Below are positions 42,975 to 51,269 of a stretch of 64,000 bases of DNA, in pieces. The notes under the pieces were generated by a model that had not been told where the DNA came from, ran no database searches, and worked only from the letters and a program-made list of their open reading frames with translations. How positions within the stretch are numbered: the stretch's first letter is position 1; each line of letters begins with the position of its first letter. The translations under genes were made by a program, and so were the position numbers. The DNA comes from Paracandidimonas soli (GTDB taxonomy: Bacteria; Pseudomonadota; Gammaproteobacteria; Burkholderiales; Burkholderiaceae_B), in assembly GCF_004342005.1 (NCBI RefSeq), contig NZ_SMBX01000006.1, positions 158,995-222,994 of the forward strand, given 5' to 3'.

Positions 42975-45348
42975 ACTGGATTTTCAAGGGATCGCGGACG
43001 CTGCCCTGAACCGCGCCGAGGAGCTTGTGGCTGATTGGCTGCCGAACGGCAATCGTGCGGGGCATGAGTGGCGGTGTGGAAACCTGCGGGGTGATGCGGG
43101 CCGCTCACTGTCGGTCAATCTGAGTACAGGCGTGTGGGCGGACTTTTCGTCTGGAGAGAAAGGCTCCGACCTGATATCTCTGTACGCGGCAATCCATACA
43201 GGCAACAACCAGGGCCAGGCCGCCAGGGAACTGTCGCAACGGCTGGGTGTGGTTGGCTCGTCGTCTCCTGCTAAAAAAAATCCTGTGCGCAAGTCGTCCG
43301 AGTGGTCGCCGATCCTGCCTGTGCCTCCTGGTGCATCAATCCCGCCAGTTGCGCATGCAGTCCGAGGGCGTCCCTCCCATACATGGGCCTACAAGGACTC
43401 GGCCGGCGCGATCCTGGGCTACATCCATAGATTCAACACGTCGGATGGCGGGAAAGAGGTCCTGCCGTGCGTGTATGCCCAGGACAGCACAGGACGCAGG
43501 GATTGGCGTTGGATGCAGTTTCCGGTACCGCGCCCGCTCTACGGACTGCATGATATGTCCGGTCGCGACTATGTCCTGGTGGTCGAGGGTGAAAAGTGCC
43601 GCGATGCGGCGGCAGCGGCGTTTTCGCATGTTTACGATGTCGTGTCCTGGCCCGGCGGCGGTAAAGCAGTCAGCAAGGCCGACTGGAGTCCGCTGGCTGG
43701 CAGGAAGGTCATCATATGGCCGGATTGCGATGCCAAGGTCGACAAGATCTCTGGCGATCTGCTGCCGGAGATGCCGGAGAAAGGCCGGCAGACGCAGCCG
43801 GGCATCAAGGCCGCCGAGGATGTCGCAAATATCCTGCTGGGGATCGGTTGCGTCGTCAGGATCATCAAGGTGCCTGCGCCAGGCGCGGTTGCCGACGGGT
43901 GGGATGTGGTCGATGCATTGGACGATGGCCGGACCCCGGACGAGCTGCTGGCCTGGATTCGTGCGAACTTGAGAAAGCCGCAATGCCAACAGGATCCGGA
44001 TCCAGTCTCCGGCATTCCTGATCAGGATCACGTTCCCGACTCTGCCTCTACCCCTGGACCCGCTGACGCGGACAGATACTGGAAGGATTCGCTCATCTGC
44101 CGGCCCAGGGGCGGCTTTGAGGACTGCAAGGAGAATGTCGCCCTAGCCCTGGAGCGATGCCCGGAGCTGCGCGGCATGGTTGGTTTCAATGAGTTTTCCG
44201 GGCGGATAGAAAAGCTGCGGCAACCGCCCTGGGACAGCGTGCCGGGAGAATGGACCACGGACGATGACCTGGAGTTGAGCATGTGGCTCGGTACCAGGGC
44301 CGGGCTCCTGTTTCGATCGACAGGCACGATCAGCGAAGGCGTGCGCCTGGTCGCAACTCGGAACAAATACCATCCAGTACGCGAGTATTTGATGGCGGTG
44401 GAAAAACGCTGGGATGGGCAGGAGCGTAACAGCCTATGGTTGCATCGTTATCTCGGCGCCGAGGAAAACGAATACACGGCCCTGATCGGCCGGTTGTGGC
44501 TACGCCAGGCGGTTCGACGCGTGCTCTATCCTGGCTGCAAGGCCGACTACGTGCTGATCCTGGAGGGTAGCCAGGGCGCCGCCAAATCCACGTCACTACG
44601 CGTCCTGGGCGGAGAATGGTTCTCCGATGCGCCGCTGGACATGAACAACAAGGATGCGTATCAGCAGATCTTCGGTGTCTGGATCTACGAGATCGCAGAA
44701 CTCGACGCGTTCAATCGCGCCGAGGCGACGCGAATCAAGGCCTTCCTGACGCAGAACAACGACAGGTATCGGCCTGCCTATGAGCGCAGAACCATCACAC
44801 AGCTGCGCCAGACAGTGTTCGCTGCTACGACCAATTTTTACGAATACCACAAGGATCCGACAGGCAACCGGCGATTCTGGTCAGTGCTGTGCGGGAAGAT
44901 CGACATACCGGCCCTGCAGCGCGACCGGGACCAGCTGTTCGCGCAGGCGGTAGCCGAGGTGCTGGCTGATGAGCGTGCGTACCCGACGCGTCAGGAGGAG
45001 CAAACACTGATCGTTCCCGAGCAGCAGATGCGCGAGATTGTCGACCCTTGGATGGAGGTGATTGCGATCTGGCTCAACGAACCGGAGCAGGCCATAAAGA
45101 GCCGGTTCACGTCCGCAGACATTCTCATGGGCGCGATCAAGATGGAGATCTCCAAGATTGACGGGCAGCGCTCCGCAACCACCCGTGTCGGCTCCATCAT
45201 GATGCGCCTGGGCTGGCGGAAGATCCGTGAGAGCGGTGGATTGCGGACGTATTTTTATGTGCGGCCGTCAGTGCCGCCAGCGCAACAGCAGGCCGGCAGC
45301 GACAGCCGGTATTCGATGGTGGATGAGGATGCTGATCTGCCTATCTGA
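42961..45348 (+). CDS. phage primase-helicase (Toprim-like + VapE/VirE domain)
   Basis: This 795-residue replication protein has an N-terminal part with EWRCGNLRGDAGRSLSVNL and GEKGSDLISLYAAI. A Toprim-like block (YVLVVEGEKCRDAAAAAF; VIIWPDCDAK) follows, with a C-terminal virulence-associated-E helicase domain with P-loop LEGSQGAAKSTSLRVLG (about residue 535) and later VFAATTNFYEYHKDPTGNRRFW. Such proteins initiate phage DNA synthesis. ATG 42961 follows a run of Gs. A repeat-rich region, a likely origin, lies directly downstream. Confidence 0.9.
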   Translation: MADDKLDFQGIADAALNRAEELVADWLPNGNRAGHEWRCGNLRGDAGRSLSVNLSTGVWADFSSGEKGSDLISLYAAIHTGNNQGQAARELSQRLGVVGSSSPAKKNPVRKSSEWSPILPVPPGASIPPVAHAVRGRPSHTWAYKDSAGAILGYIHRFNTSDGGKEVLPCVYAQDSTGRRDWRWMQFPVPRPLYGLHDMSGRDYVLVVEGEKCRDAAAAAFSHVYDVVSWPGGGKAVSKADWSPLAGRKVIIWPDCDAKVDKISGDLLPEMPEKGRQTQPGIKAAEDVANILLGIGCVVRIIKVPAPGAVADGWDVVDALDDGRTPDELLAWIRANLRKPQCQQDPDPVSGIPDQDHVPDSASTPGPADADRYWKDSLICRPRGGFEDCKENVALALERCPELRGMVGFNEFSGRIEKLRQPPWDSVPGEWTTDDDLELSMWLGTRAGLLFRSTGTISEGVRLVATRNKYHPVREYLMAVEKRWDGQERNSLWLHRYLGAEENEYTALIGRLWLRQAVRRVLYPGCKADYVLILEGSQGAAKSTSLRVLGGEWFSDAPLDMNNKDAYQQIFGVWIYEIAELDAFNRAEATRIKAFLTQNNDRYRPAYERRTITQLRQTVFAATTNFYEYHKDPTGNRRFWSVLCGKIDIPALQRDRDQLFAQAVAEVLADERAYPTRQEEQTLIVPEQQMREIVDPWMEVIAIWLNEPEQAIKSRFTSADILMGAIKMEISKIDGQRSATTRVGSIMMRLGWRKIRESGGLRTYFYVRPSVPPAQQQAGSDSRYSMVDEDADLPI

Positions 45349-45426
45349 TCTCTCTATCGGCGCGAAGCCGGTCAACCTGACGCACAACCAGGGATGGGTG
45401 GCGATGAGACGCGTGCGCGCGTTTCC

Positions 45427-45676
45427 GTCTAACCCGAAAAGGTTGGCCGTCAGGTTGGACGGCGGAAAGCCGCATAAACATTGGCCCCGTCCAACCTCCT
45501 AACCTTTTCTCGGATTTCCTACGCACATGCGCATACGTGTGCGCGTAACGTGCGTGCGCACTGTTTTCGATCTGTATTTATTTTTTTACTGGTAATGGTT
45601 AGGAGGTTGGACGGGGCCAATGTTTATGCGGCTCTCAAGCGTCTAACCCTCCTGTCCAACCTTTTTGAGGTTAGAC
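45427..45676. repeat. 37-bp inverted repeat and GGTTGGAC repeats, putative replication origin
   Basis: Arms 45468-45504 and 45597-45633 are perfect reverse complements over 37 bp, 92 bp apart. The octamer GGTTGGAC occurs four times in alternating orientation (45453, 45489 reverse, 45605, 45654 reverse), and GTCTAACC three times (45427, 45641, 45669 reverse). An AT-rich patch (TATTTATTTTTTTACTGG) lies in the spacer. No credible gene is here. Placed right after the primase-helicase gene, this looks like an origin with iterons; a transcript hairpin is the alternative. Confidence 0.55.
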
Positions 45677-45678
45677 GA

Positions 45679-45873
45679 GTGAGCAAGAATCTTCGCGAGG
45701 AAATGCCCGAGACGGCTGCCTTTATCGATCGGCTTCGGCAAACCTTCGGCGCGGAGTCGATCAACCGGCAGATACGCGCAGGAATGAATGGGCAGCCAAC
45801 GTTCTATGCGAAGGAGAACGGGCATGAGATCGGGACAAAGTGGATCAAGGGGAAGGATGATGCAGCGAATTAA
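45679..45873 (+). CDS. small phage protein, 64 residues
   Basis: The GTG at 45679 with GAGG upstream begins VSKNLREEMPETAAFIDRLR; the middle SINRQIRAGMNGQPTFYAKEN and the end IGTKWIKGKD look protein-like, and DinI- or NinX-like in size only. It overlaps the Q-like start by 14 bp, so it is coupled to it. The long upstream frame runs through the inverted repeat and is unlikely. Unknown function. Confidence 0.6.
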   Translation: MSKNLREEMPETAAFIDRLRQTFGAESINRQIRAGMNGQPTFYAKENGHEIGTKWIKGKDDAAN

Positions 45874-46231
45874 ATGGATAGATATGCGGCTCCAGGCCTG
45901 GGCGCAGTGGCGTGCGGGATCCTGCGGCTATCGGAGCCCGAACTACGAGTATGACGGAGATGCGCCGAAGGCGGGTAGCGTCGTGGAGTTCAATGCCGAG
46001 CAAGAGGCGGATGCAATGGAGATCGATGCAGCGGTTGCTCAGCTGCCGGAGGACCTGCGTAAGACGGTGGTTGCGCACTACACATGGGAGGGCGGAATGG
46101 ATCAGGTGGCGGAAAAGCTGCGCGTCACCAGGGCGACGATCCACCGCAGGCTATGCCACGCCGACATTCGCATCAGCGATTGGCTGGACTGGAAGCGGCA
46201 GCACGAGCAGAAAAAATCGCGTGTCGCGTAA
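45860..46231 (+). CDS. Q-like antitermination/late-gene regulator
   Basis: This 123-residue protein shows MQRIKWIDMRLQAWAQWRAG with CGYRSPNYEYDGDAPKAGS, then a sigma-region-4-like HTH at the end (DQVAEKLRVTRATIHRRLCH). Its position just before the terminator and terminase fits the AntitermQ-type late regulators of phages. ATG 45857 or 45860 follow AAGGGGAAGG. It should switch on head, tail and lysis genes. Assignment rests on layout and HTH, not on a confident family match. Confidence 0.7.
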   Translation: MQRIKWIDMRLQAWAQWRAGSCGYRSPNYEYDGDAPKAGSVVEFNAEQEADAMEIDAAVAQLPEDLRKTVVAHYTWEGGMDQVAEKLRVTRATIHRRLCHADIRISDWLDWKRQHEQKKSRVA

Positions 46232-46307
46232 AAACAATTTCGTGGGTTATACAAAGTAGGGCAGAATACGCTACATTCCAGCGGTCGTTGCGACTCGCTA
46301 CTAAATT

Positions 46308-46343
46308 CAAAAGGCTCGGGCTCACTGCTCCGGGCCTTTTTCA
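46308..46343 (+). terminator. terminator after the Q-like gene (possible tR')
   Basis: A stem AAAAGGCTCGG/CCGGGCCTTTT with one T-G pair and a 10-nt loop, ending in T5, lies 77 bp past the Q-like stop and before HNH/terminase. In lambdoid phages a terminator here is the target of Q antitermination. No second gene lies in 46232-46415. Confidence 0.75.
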
Positions 46344-46415
46344 TTGGGCAACCCTCCGCGAGCTGCGACGCGCTCCTTACGCCTGGCCCGGGTAAATCGC
46401 AGCAGGGCAAGAACA

Positions 46416-46811
46416 ATGGCACGACAATCCCCCAAACCATGCATGCATGCTGGCTGTGGAACGCTGGTGTACGACGGCAGCGGTTATTGCGTCAAGCACG
46501 CGGGCGATGCGGAAAAGGAATGGATCAAGGCTTCAGACGAGTCCGGTCGTGGCGGTAGACCATGGCGACGGCTGCGTGATCAGGTGCTGCGTCGTGATGG
46601 GTACCTGTGTCAGTGTGAGGATTGCGCTAAGAAGCCCGTACCGCTGGTGGCGCATGAGGTGGACCACATCGACAACACGCGCGGCTCGGATGGCCGTTTG
46701 AGCGACGATCCGGACAACCTTCGCGCCATCAACCGGGATTGCCATCGCAGGAAAACCCAGCGCGAAGCCGCGGCCGGTCGAAAGGGAGGGGTGGGTCGAA
46801 AGTTCGGGTGA
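46416..46811 (+). CDS. HNH endonuclease
   Basis: This 131-residue protein has the HNH core VAHEVDHIDNTRGSDGRLS, then DDPDNLRAINRDCHRRKTQRE, plus N-terminal Cys pairs (CMHAGCGT; YCVKHAG; CQCEDC) for zinc. HNH proteins beside the terminase genes of HK97-type cos phages stimulate the specific nicking by TerL. The placement just upstream of terS is typical. Confidence 0.93.
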   Translation: MARQSPKPCMHAGCGTLVYDGSGYCVKHAGDAEKEWIKASDESGRGGRPWRRLRDQVLRRDGYLCQCEDCAKKPVPLVAHEVDHIDNTRGSDGRLSDDPDNLRAINRDCHRRKTQREAAAGRKGGVGRKFG

Positions 46812-46899
46812 TCCTGCCGGACACCCGCCGCCCAGTCTTTTTTCGCGCACGACAGATTTTTGAAGAGGGGGGGGGTCAAGATGGCCTCCCTGGATTCAC
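46812..46899. other. probable cos-side region with G9 tract
   Basis: This 88-bp gap between HNH and terS is where cos usually lies in such phages. It has a run of nine Gs (46867-46875) followed by TCAAG and an ATG at 46881 that opens a 26-codon frame overlapping the terS start. terS itself has no Shine-Dalgarno, so coupling through that mini-frame is possible. No cos sequence can be recognised by eye. Confidence 0.3.
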
Positions 46900-47403
46900 A
46901 TGAGCACACATCTTTACCCAGTCCCATCAGGCGCTGCGGTTGGGGATGGTGCGCCTGCTGATAACGTGGCGTCCGAAATCCCCAGGCCGCTTGCAAAGCT
47001 GACGGCAAAAGAAAAGGCGCTGTGGGAGCACGTCACACAAGCGTTGCAGGAGTATGGGCTGATCCATCTGACGGACGCTATGACGATCACGGTCATCTGC
47101 CGGACGTTCGCTCGGTGGGTTGATACCGAGGAGCAGTTGACGAAGTTCGCCAGGGAGCACGGCGGTAGCTACATCGTCAAGACGCCGAACGGATATGAGC
47201 AGCCGCACCAGCTTTTCTATGCTGCCCGGACGCTCAAGCGCGAGTTGCTGTCCTGGTTGCCCGAAGCGGCGCTGACGATACCCTCGTTCCAGAAGGTGAT
47301 GGGCGAACGGGCGTTCCCAGGCCAGCCGACGTTGCCGGGCATTGAGGATCCGGTCGAGGCGCATCGCCGTCGCCGTGTCGCGGCAGGCCTGCGATCGGTA
47401 TGA
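46900..47403 (+). CDS. terS: terminase small subunit (P27 family)
   Basis: This 167-residue protein has an HTH-like N-terminal half (RPLAKLTAKEKALWEHVTQAL; GLIHLTDAMTITVICRTFARW) and a family C-terminus (ERAFPGQPTLPGIEDP). P27-type TerS binds the packaging start site. Its stop overlaps the terL start (4 bp), the usual arrangement. The start codon lacks a clear Shine-Dalgarno. Confidence 0.9.
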   Translation: MSTHLYPVPSGAAVGDGAPADNVASEIPRPLAKLTAKEKALWEHVTQALQEYGLIHLTDAMTITVICRTFARWVDTEEQLTKFAREHGGSYIVKTPNGYEQPHQLFYAARTLKRELLSWLPEAALTIPSFQKVMGERAFPGQPTLPGIEDPVEAHRRRRVAAGLRSV

Positions 47404-49085
47404 GCGCCGCCCAGGTGTCCCGGTCGTTCGACTGGGATGCGTATGGCCGTAAGGTCATGGCCGGCGAGATCCCGGTCTGCAAGTGGATTCGGCTGGCTGT
47501 CGAGCGTCACTACCGGGATCTGGAAACCTGCCATGCGCGCGGGCTGTACTTCAGTGAAGATCTGGCACAGCATGCTCTGGAGTCGTTCCTGTTCCTGCGG
47601 CACTCCAAGGGAGAGTGGGCAGGTCAGGCGTTCGAGTTGTCGGACTGGCAACAGTTCTGGGTGGCGCTGGCCTTCGGCTGGATGAGGGCGGACGGCACAC
47701 GGCGATTCCGCGAGATATGGGAAGAAGTCCCCAGGAAGAACGGTAAGACCACGAAGCTGGCCGGCGTTGGACTTTACCTCTTTGCGTTCGATGGCGAAGG
47801 CGGCGCGGAGGTCTATAGCGCGGCCACGAAGATGGACCAGGCCAAGATTCTGCACGGCGAGGCGCAGCGTATGGTCCAGGCGTCGCCTTACTTGCGTCGC
47901 GCCATCGGCATCAGGCTGAATGAGATGTACGACCCGCGCCCGGGCCGCGCCGACAAGCTGGTGCCGCTGGGTCGCGACGCAAAGAGCCTGGACGGTCTGA
48001 ACCCTCACGCCGGGCTGCTGGACGAGGTGCACGCGCATCCGAACCGCGAGCTGTACGACATCATCAAGTCGGGGATGGGGGCCAGGCGGCAACCGATGAT
48101 CTGGCAGATCACGACGGCGGGCTTTGATCTGTCGTCGTTTGGGTACTCGCAGCATGAGTACGCCACGAAGGTGCTCGAAGGGATCTTCGAGGATGACGAG
48201 CTGCTGGTCATCATCTACACCGTCGATCATCCGGAGCGTTGGGATGATCCGGTGGAGTGGGCCAAGGCAAACCCGAACTTGGGCGTTTCGGTGTACGAGG
48301 AGCAGCTGAGGGCAATGGTGGAGCGGGCACGGCGCCAGCCCACTGAACTACCGAACCTGCTGACCAAGCGCCTTAACGTTTGGGTACGCGGTGGCTCGCG
48401 TTGGTTGGGTGCTGAGCAGTGGGCGGACTGTGGTGATGTCGGCCTGCGTATCGAGGACTTTGTCGGCCAACCGTGCTGGATCGGCCTGGACCTGGCGGAG
48501 AAAAGCGACATTGCGGCGTTGGCCATTGTGTTCAAGCGACCCGACGGAGGCTATGCGGTGATCTTCCGTCTTTACCTGAACGAGGATCAGGCGCACGCGC
48601 CGGAGAACCGGCACTTCTATGGCTGGGAGCAGTCTGGCCACCTGATTGTGACGCCGGGCAACGCGACGGATTTCGACGTGATCCGTGCCGACCTGCAGGA
48701 GCTGGCTCGGACGCACCAGGTGCAGGAGGTCGTATATGACCCGAAGTTCGCAACTTATTTTGCAACCAAGTTGGCGGATGAGGACGGCATCCTGATGGTG
48801 GAGATGCCGCAGACGTCGGCCCGGTTCACTCTGCCCATTGTGGAGATTGAGAACCTGGTGTTGACGCAAGACCTGGCGCATGACGCCAACCCGGCCGTGG
48901 CATGGATGATCAGCAATGTAGTGATGCGGGAATCCAAGTTTTCCGGCTTGCGGCATCCAACGAAGGAGAAGCCGGAAAACAAGATCGATGCGCCGGTGGC
49001 GCTGATCATGGCCATGGGCCGGGCGCTGAGCTGTGATGCTGAGCCTGACCTGAGTGATTACTTCAACAACGCGGTGACTGGATGA
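47400..49085 (+). CDS. terL: terminase large subunit
   Basis: This 561-residue packaging motor has an N-terminal ATPase with the adenine and Walker A region EIWEEVPRKNGKTTKLAGVG (about residues 106-125), Walker B HAGLLDEVHAHPN, and a nuclease domain with acidic residues (WIGLDLAEKSDIAALAIVF; VVYDPKFATYFA). It is of the HK97/Terminase_1 type. It overlaps both neighbours by 4 bp. Confidence 0.95.
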   Translation: MSAAQVSRSFDWDAYGRKVMAGEIPVCKWIRLAVERHYRDLETCHARGLYFSEDLAQHALESFLFLRHSKGEWAGQAFELSDWQQFWVALAFGWMRADGTRRFREIWEEVPRKNGKTTKLAGVGLYLFAFDGEGGAEVYSAATKMDQAKILHGEAQRMVQASPYLRRAIGIRLNEMYDPRPGRADKLVPLGRDAKSLDGLNPHAGLLDEVHAHPNRELYDIIKSGMGARRQPMIWQITTAGFDLSSFGYSQHEYATKVLEGIFEDDELLVIIYTVDHPERWDDPVEWAKANPNLGVSVYEEQLRAMVERARRQPTELPNLLTKRLNVWVRGGSRWLGAEQWADCGDVGLRIEDFVGQPCWIGLDLAEKSDIAALAIVFKRPDGGYAVIFRLYLNEDQAHAPENRHFYGWEQSGHLIVTPGNATDFDVIRADLQELARTHQVQEVVYDPKFATYFATKLADEDGILMVEMPQTSARFTLPIVEIENLVLTQDLAHDANPAVAWMISNVVMRESKFSGLRHPTKEKPENKIDAPVALIMAMGRALSCDAEPDLSDYFNNAVTG

Positions 49086-50380
49086 AACAGAAAGCGCAGA
49101 AGGTGGGCCGGATCCGGGCAGCAGTGCTCGGCTGGCTGGGCGCCCCGTTTGGCCTCACCGATGTGGATGCCTGGGCAAGGTTGGGGGCGACCAGTTCGGC
49201 AGGCGTGAGTGTCAACGATCAGAATATTCTGCGCTTGTCAGCGGTTTGGGCGTGCGTGCGACTGATCTCCGAAACCATCGGCACGCTGCCTCTGGGCATG
49301 CATGAGCGCACGCGTGACGGCAAGCGTCCGGCGCCGCAGCATCCATTGCATTTCATTTTGGGCGCGCAGCCCAATGCCGACACGGTGTCGTCTGTACATT
49401 GGGAGTCCGTCGTATCCGCCATGCTGCTGCGCGGCAATGCGCAGTGCGAGAAACTGATGGTGGGCGATCGTGTTGTAGGGCTGCAATTCCTCTATCCGAA
49501 TCGCCTGTCAATCACGCGCAAGGCTGATGGAAATGAAGAGTACCGCTACACCGAGGACGACGGGCGACAGCGCATCATTCCCGCTGCTCGTATATGGACG
49601 ATCCCGGGCTGGTCCCTGGACGGGAAAACCGGTGTGTCGGTGATCCATTACGGGGCTCAAGTTTTCGGCGCCGCTCTGGCGACGGATGAAGCCGCCAGCG
49701 GCACATTCAGGCGCGGCTTGATGCCCACGACGTGGTTCAAATACCCCAAGGTCATGAAGCCGGACCAGCGCAAAGAGGCGCGGGAGTTCATTGAAGATCG
49801 CCTGTCCGGGGCCGTGAATGCGGGAAAGCCAGCAATCCTAGAAGCTGACATGGAGGTCGGCACGCTGGGGATCAATCCGAAGGATGCGCAGCTCCTGGAG
49901 TCGCGGGCATTTAGCGTCGAGGAGATTTGCCGCTGGTTTCGGGTTCCGCCCTGGATGGTGGGGCATACAGACAAGTCGACCAGCTGGGGTACCGGCATCG
50001 AGCAGCAGATGATCGGGTTTCTCGTATTTACGCTGGGCCCATGGCTCAAGCGCATCGAGCAGAGCATCGTCAAGGATTTGCTCACGCCGGCCGAGCGCCT
50101 GCGCTACTACCCCAAATTTGCCGTGGAAGGGCTGCTGCGTGCCGATAGCGCGGCGCGGGCGGCGTTCTATAGCGTGATGGTCAACAACGGCATCCTGACC
50201 CGCGACGAAGTTCGGGAACTGGAAGACCGGCCACCGATGGGCGGCAACGCTGCGGTGCTGACCGTGCAGACCGCCCTGGCGCCGCTGGATAGCCTGGGCA
50301 GCAACACTGCAGACCAACAGGCCCGCGCCGCGCTGGCCAACTGGCTGAAAGACATGATGGCCGAATCGGCCGAAACCTGA
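49082..50380 (+). CDS. portal protein (HK97 family)
   Basis: The 432-residue protein has the HK97 portal pattern: LRLSAVWACVRLISETIGTLP near residue 45, FLYPNRLSITR, FRRGLMPTTWFKYP, and VEEICRWFRVPPWMVGH with FAVEGLLRADSAARAAFY toward the C-terminus. It forms the dodecameric DNA gate of the head. It overlaps terL by 4 bp and precedes the protease. Confidence 0.95.
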   Translation: MKQKAQKVGRIRAAVLGWLGAPFGLTDVDAWARLGATSSAGVSVNDQNILRLSAVWACVRLISETIGTLPLGMHERTRDGKRPAPQHPLHFILGAQPNADTVSSVHWESVVSAMLLRGNAQCEKLMVGDRVVGLQFLYPNRLSITRKADGNEEYRYTEDDGRQRIIPAARIWTIPGWSLDGKTGVSVIHYGAQVFGAALATDEAASGTFRRGLMPTTWFKYPKVMKPDQRKEAREFIEDRLSGAVNAGKPAILEADMEVGTLGINPKDAQLLESRAFSVEEICRWFRVPPWMVGHTDKSTSWGTGIEQQMIGFLVFTLGPWLKRIEQSIVKDLLTPAERLRYYPKFAVEGLLRADSAARAAFYSVMVNNGILTRDEVRELEDRPPMGGNAAVLTVQTALAPLDSLGSNTADQQARAALANWLKDMMAESAET

Positions 50381-50391
50381 AGGATATTCAC

Positions 50392-51267
50392 ATGAGTAAC
50401 AAAAGCCTTCCGGCTGCACCGGGCGGTCGTCCCCGCGCGTCTGCAAAGACGTTTATCGCGCCCGCGGTGTTCGACCGCTGGGATCCTGGCATTCAGGCGG
50501 CAAGCAATGACGACGCTGATCGAACCATCACGATCATGGATGTGATCGGCTACGACTGGTGGACGGGAGAGGGAGTGACGGCCAAACGCGTTTCCGCCGC
50601 ACTGCGGCACATGGGCGCCGGTCCAGTGACCGTTGTCATCAACAGCCCCGGCGGTGATGTGTTCGAGGGATTTGCCATCTACAACCTGTTGCGAGACCAC
50701 CAGGGCGAAGTGACCGTGAAAGTGATCGGGCTGGCTGCATCGTCAGCATCGATCATCGCTATGGCTGGCGACACCATTCAGATTGCCCGAGCGGGTTTCT
50801 TCATGGTGCATAACTGCTGGACCATCGCCATCGGCAATCGCCACGAGCTGCGTGGCCTCGCTGACGACATGGAACCGATAGATGCGGCGATTGCTGACAT
50901 CTATGTCGCGCAGACCGGTATTGACCTGAAGGACATCGAAAAGCAGATGGACAGCGAGACCTGGATCAACGGTAGCGCTGCGGTCGAGCAGGGTTATGCC
51001 GATGAACTGCTTTCCGCCGATCAGACTACCAAGTCGGACGCCAAGGCCTCGGTCAGTGCCGTGCGCCGCATTGAGGCCTCCTTGCGTGCCACCGGCATGC
51101 CTCGCAGCGAAGCCCAACGGCTTATCTCAGATTTCAAGTCCAGCCTGAGCGATTCGGCTGGCGGCGGTGCGCGTGATGCCACCGAACGCGGCCTGCGCGA
51201 TGCGGCCGCACTCAGTACCACCGCCGCATTGGCGGCATCACTCACCAATATTTTGCCTACGAGGTAA
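50392..51267 (+). CDS. ClpP-type head maturation protease
   Basis: The 291-residue serine protease of the ClpP/S14 phage type has VTVVINSPGGDVFEGFAIYN, the nucleophile in GLAASSASIIAMAG and the His in FFMVHNCWTIAIG, followed by a capsid-assembly helical tail. It trims the scaffold (delta) part of the capsid protein during prohead maturation. It lies between portal and major capsid genes as in HK97. Confidence 0.94.
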   Translation: MSNKSLPAAPGGRPRASAKTFIAPAVFDRWDPGIQAASNDDADRTITIMDVIGYDWWTGEGVTAKRVSAALRHMGAGPVTVVINSPGGDVFEGFAIYNLLRDHQGEVTVKVIGLAASSASIIAMAGDTIQIARAGFFMVHNCWTIAIGNRHELRGLADDMEPIDAAIADIYVAQTGIDLKDIEKQMDSETWINGSAAVEQGYADELLSADQTTKSDAKASVSAVRRIEASLRATGMPRSEAQRLISDFKSSLSDSAGGGARDATERGLRDAAALSTTAALAASLTNILPTR

Positions 51268-51269
51268 TC

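Noticed and set aside
45468..45633. 37-bp inverted repeat as ends of a small insertion element
   Set aside because: No target duplication and no transposase; internal octamers suggest an origin or structured region.
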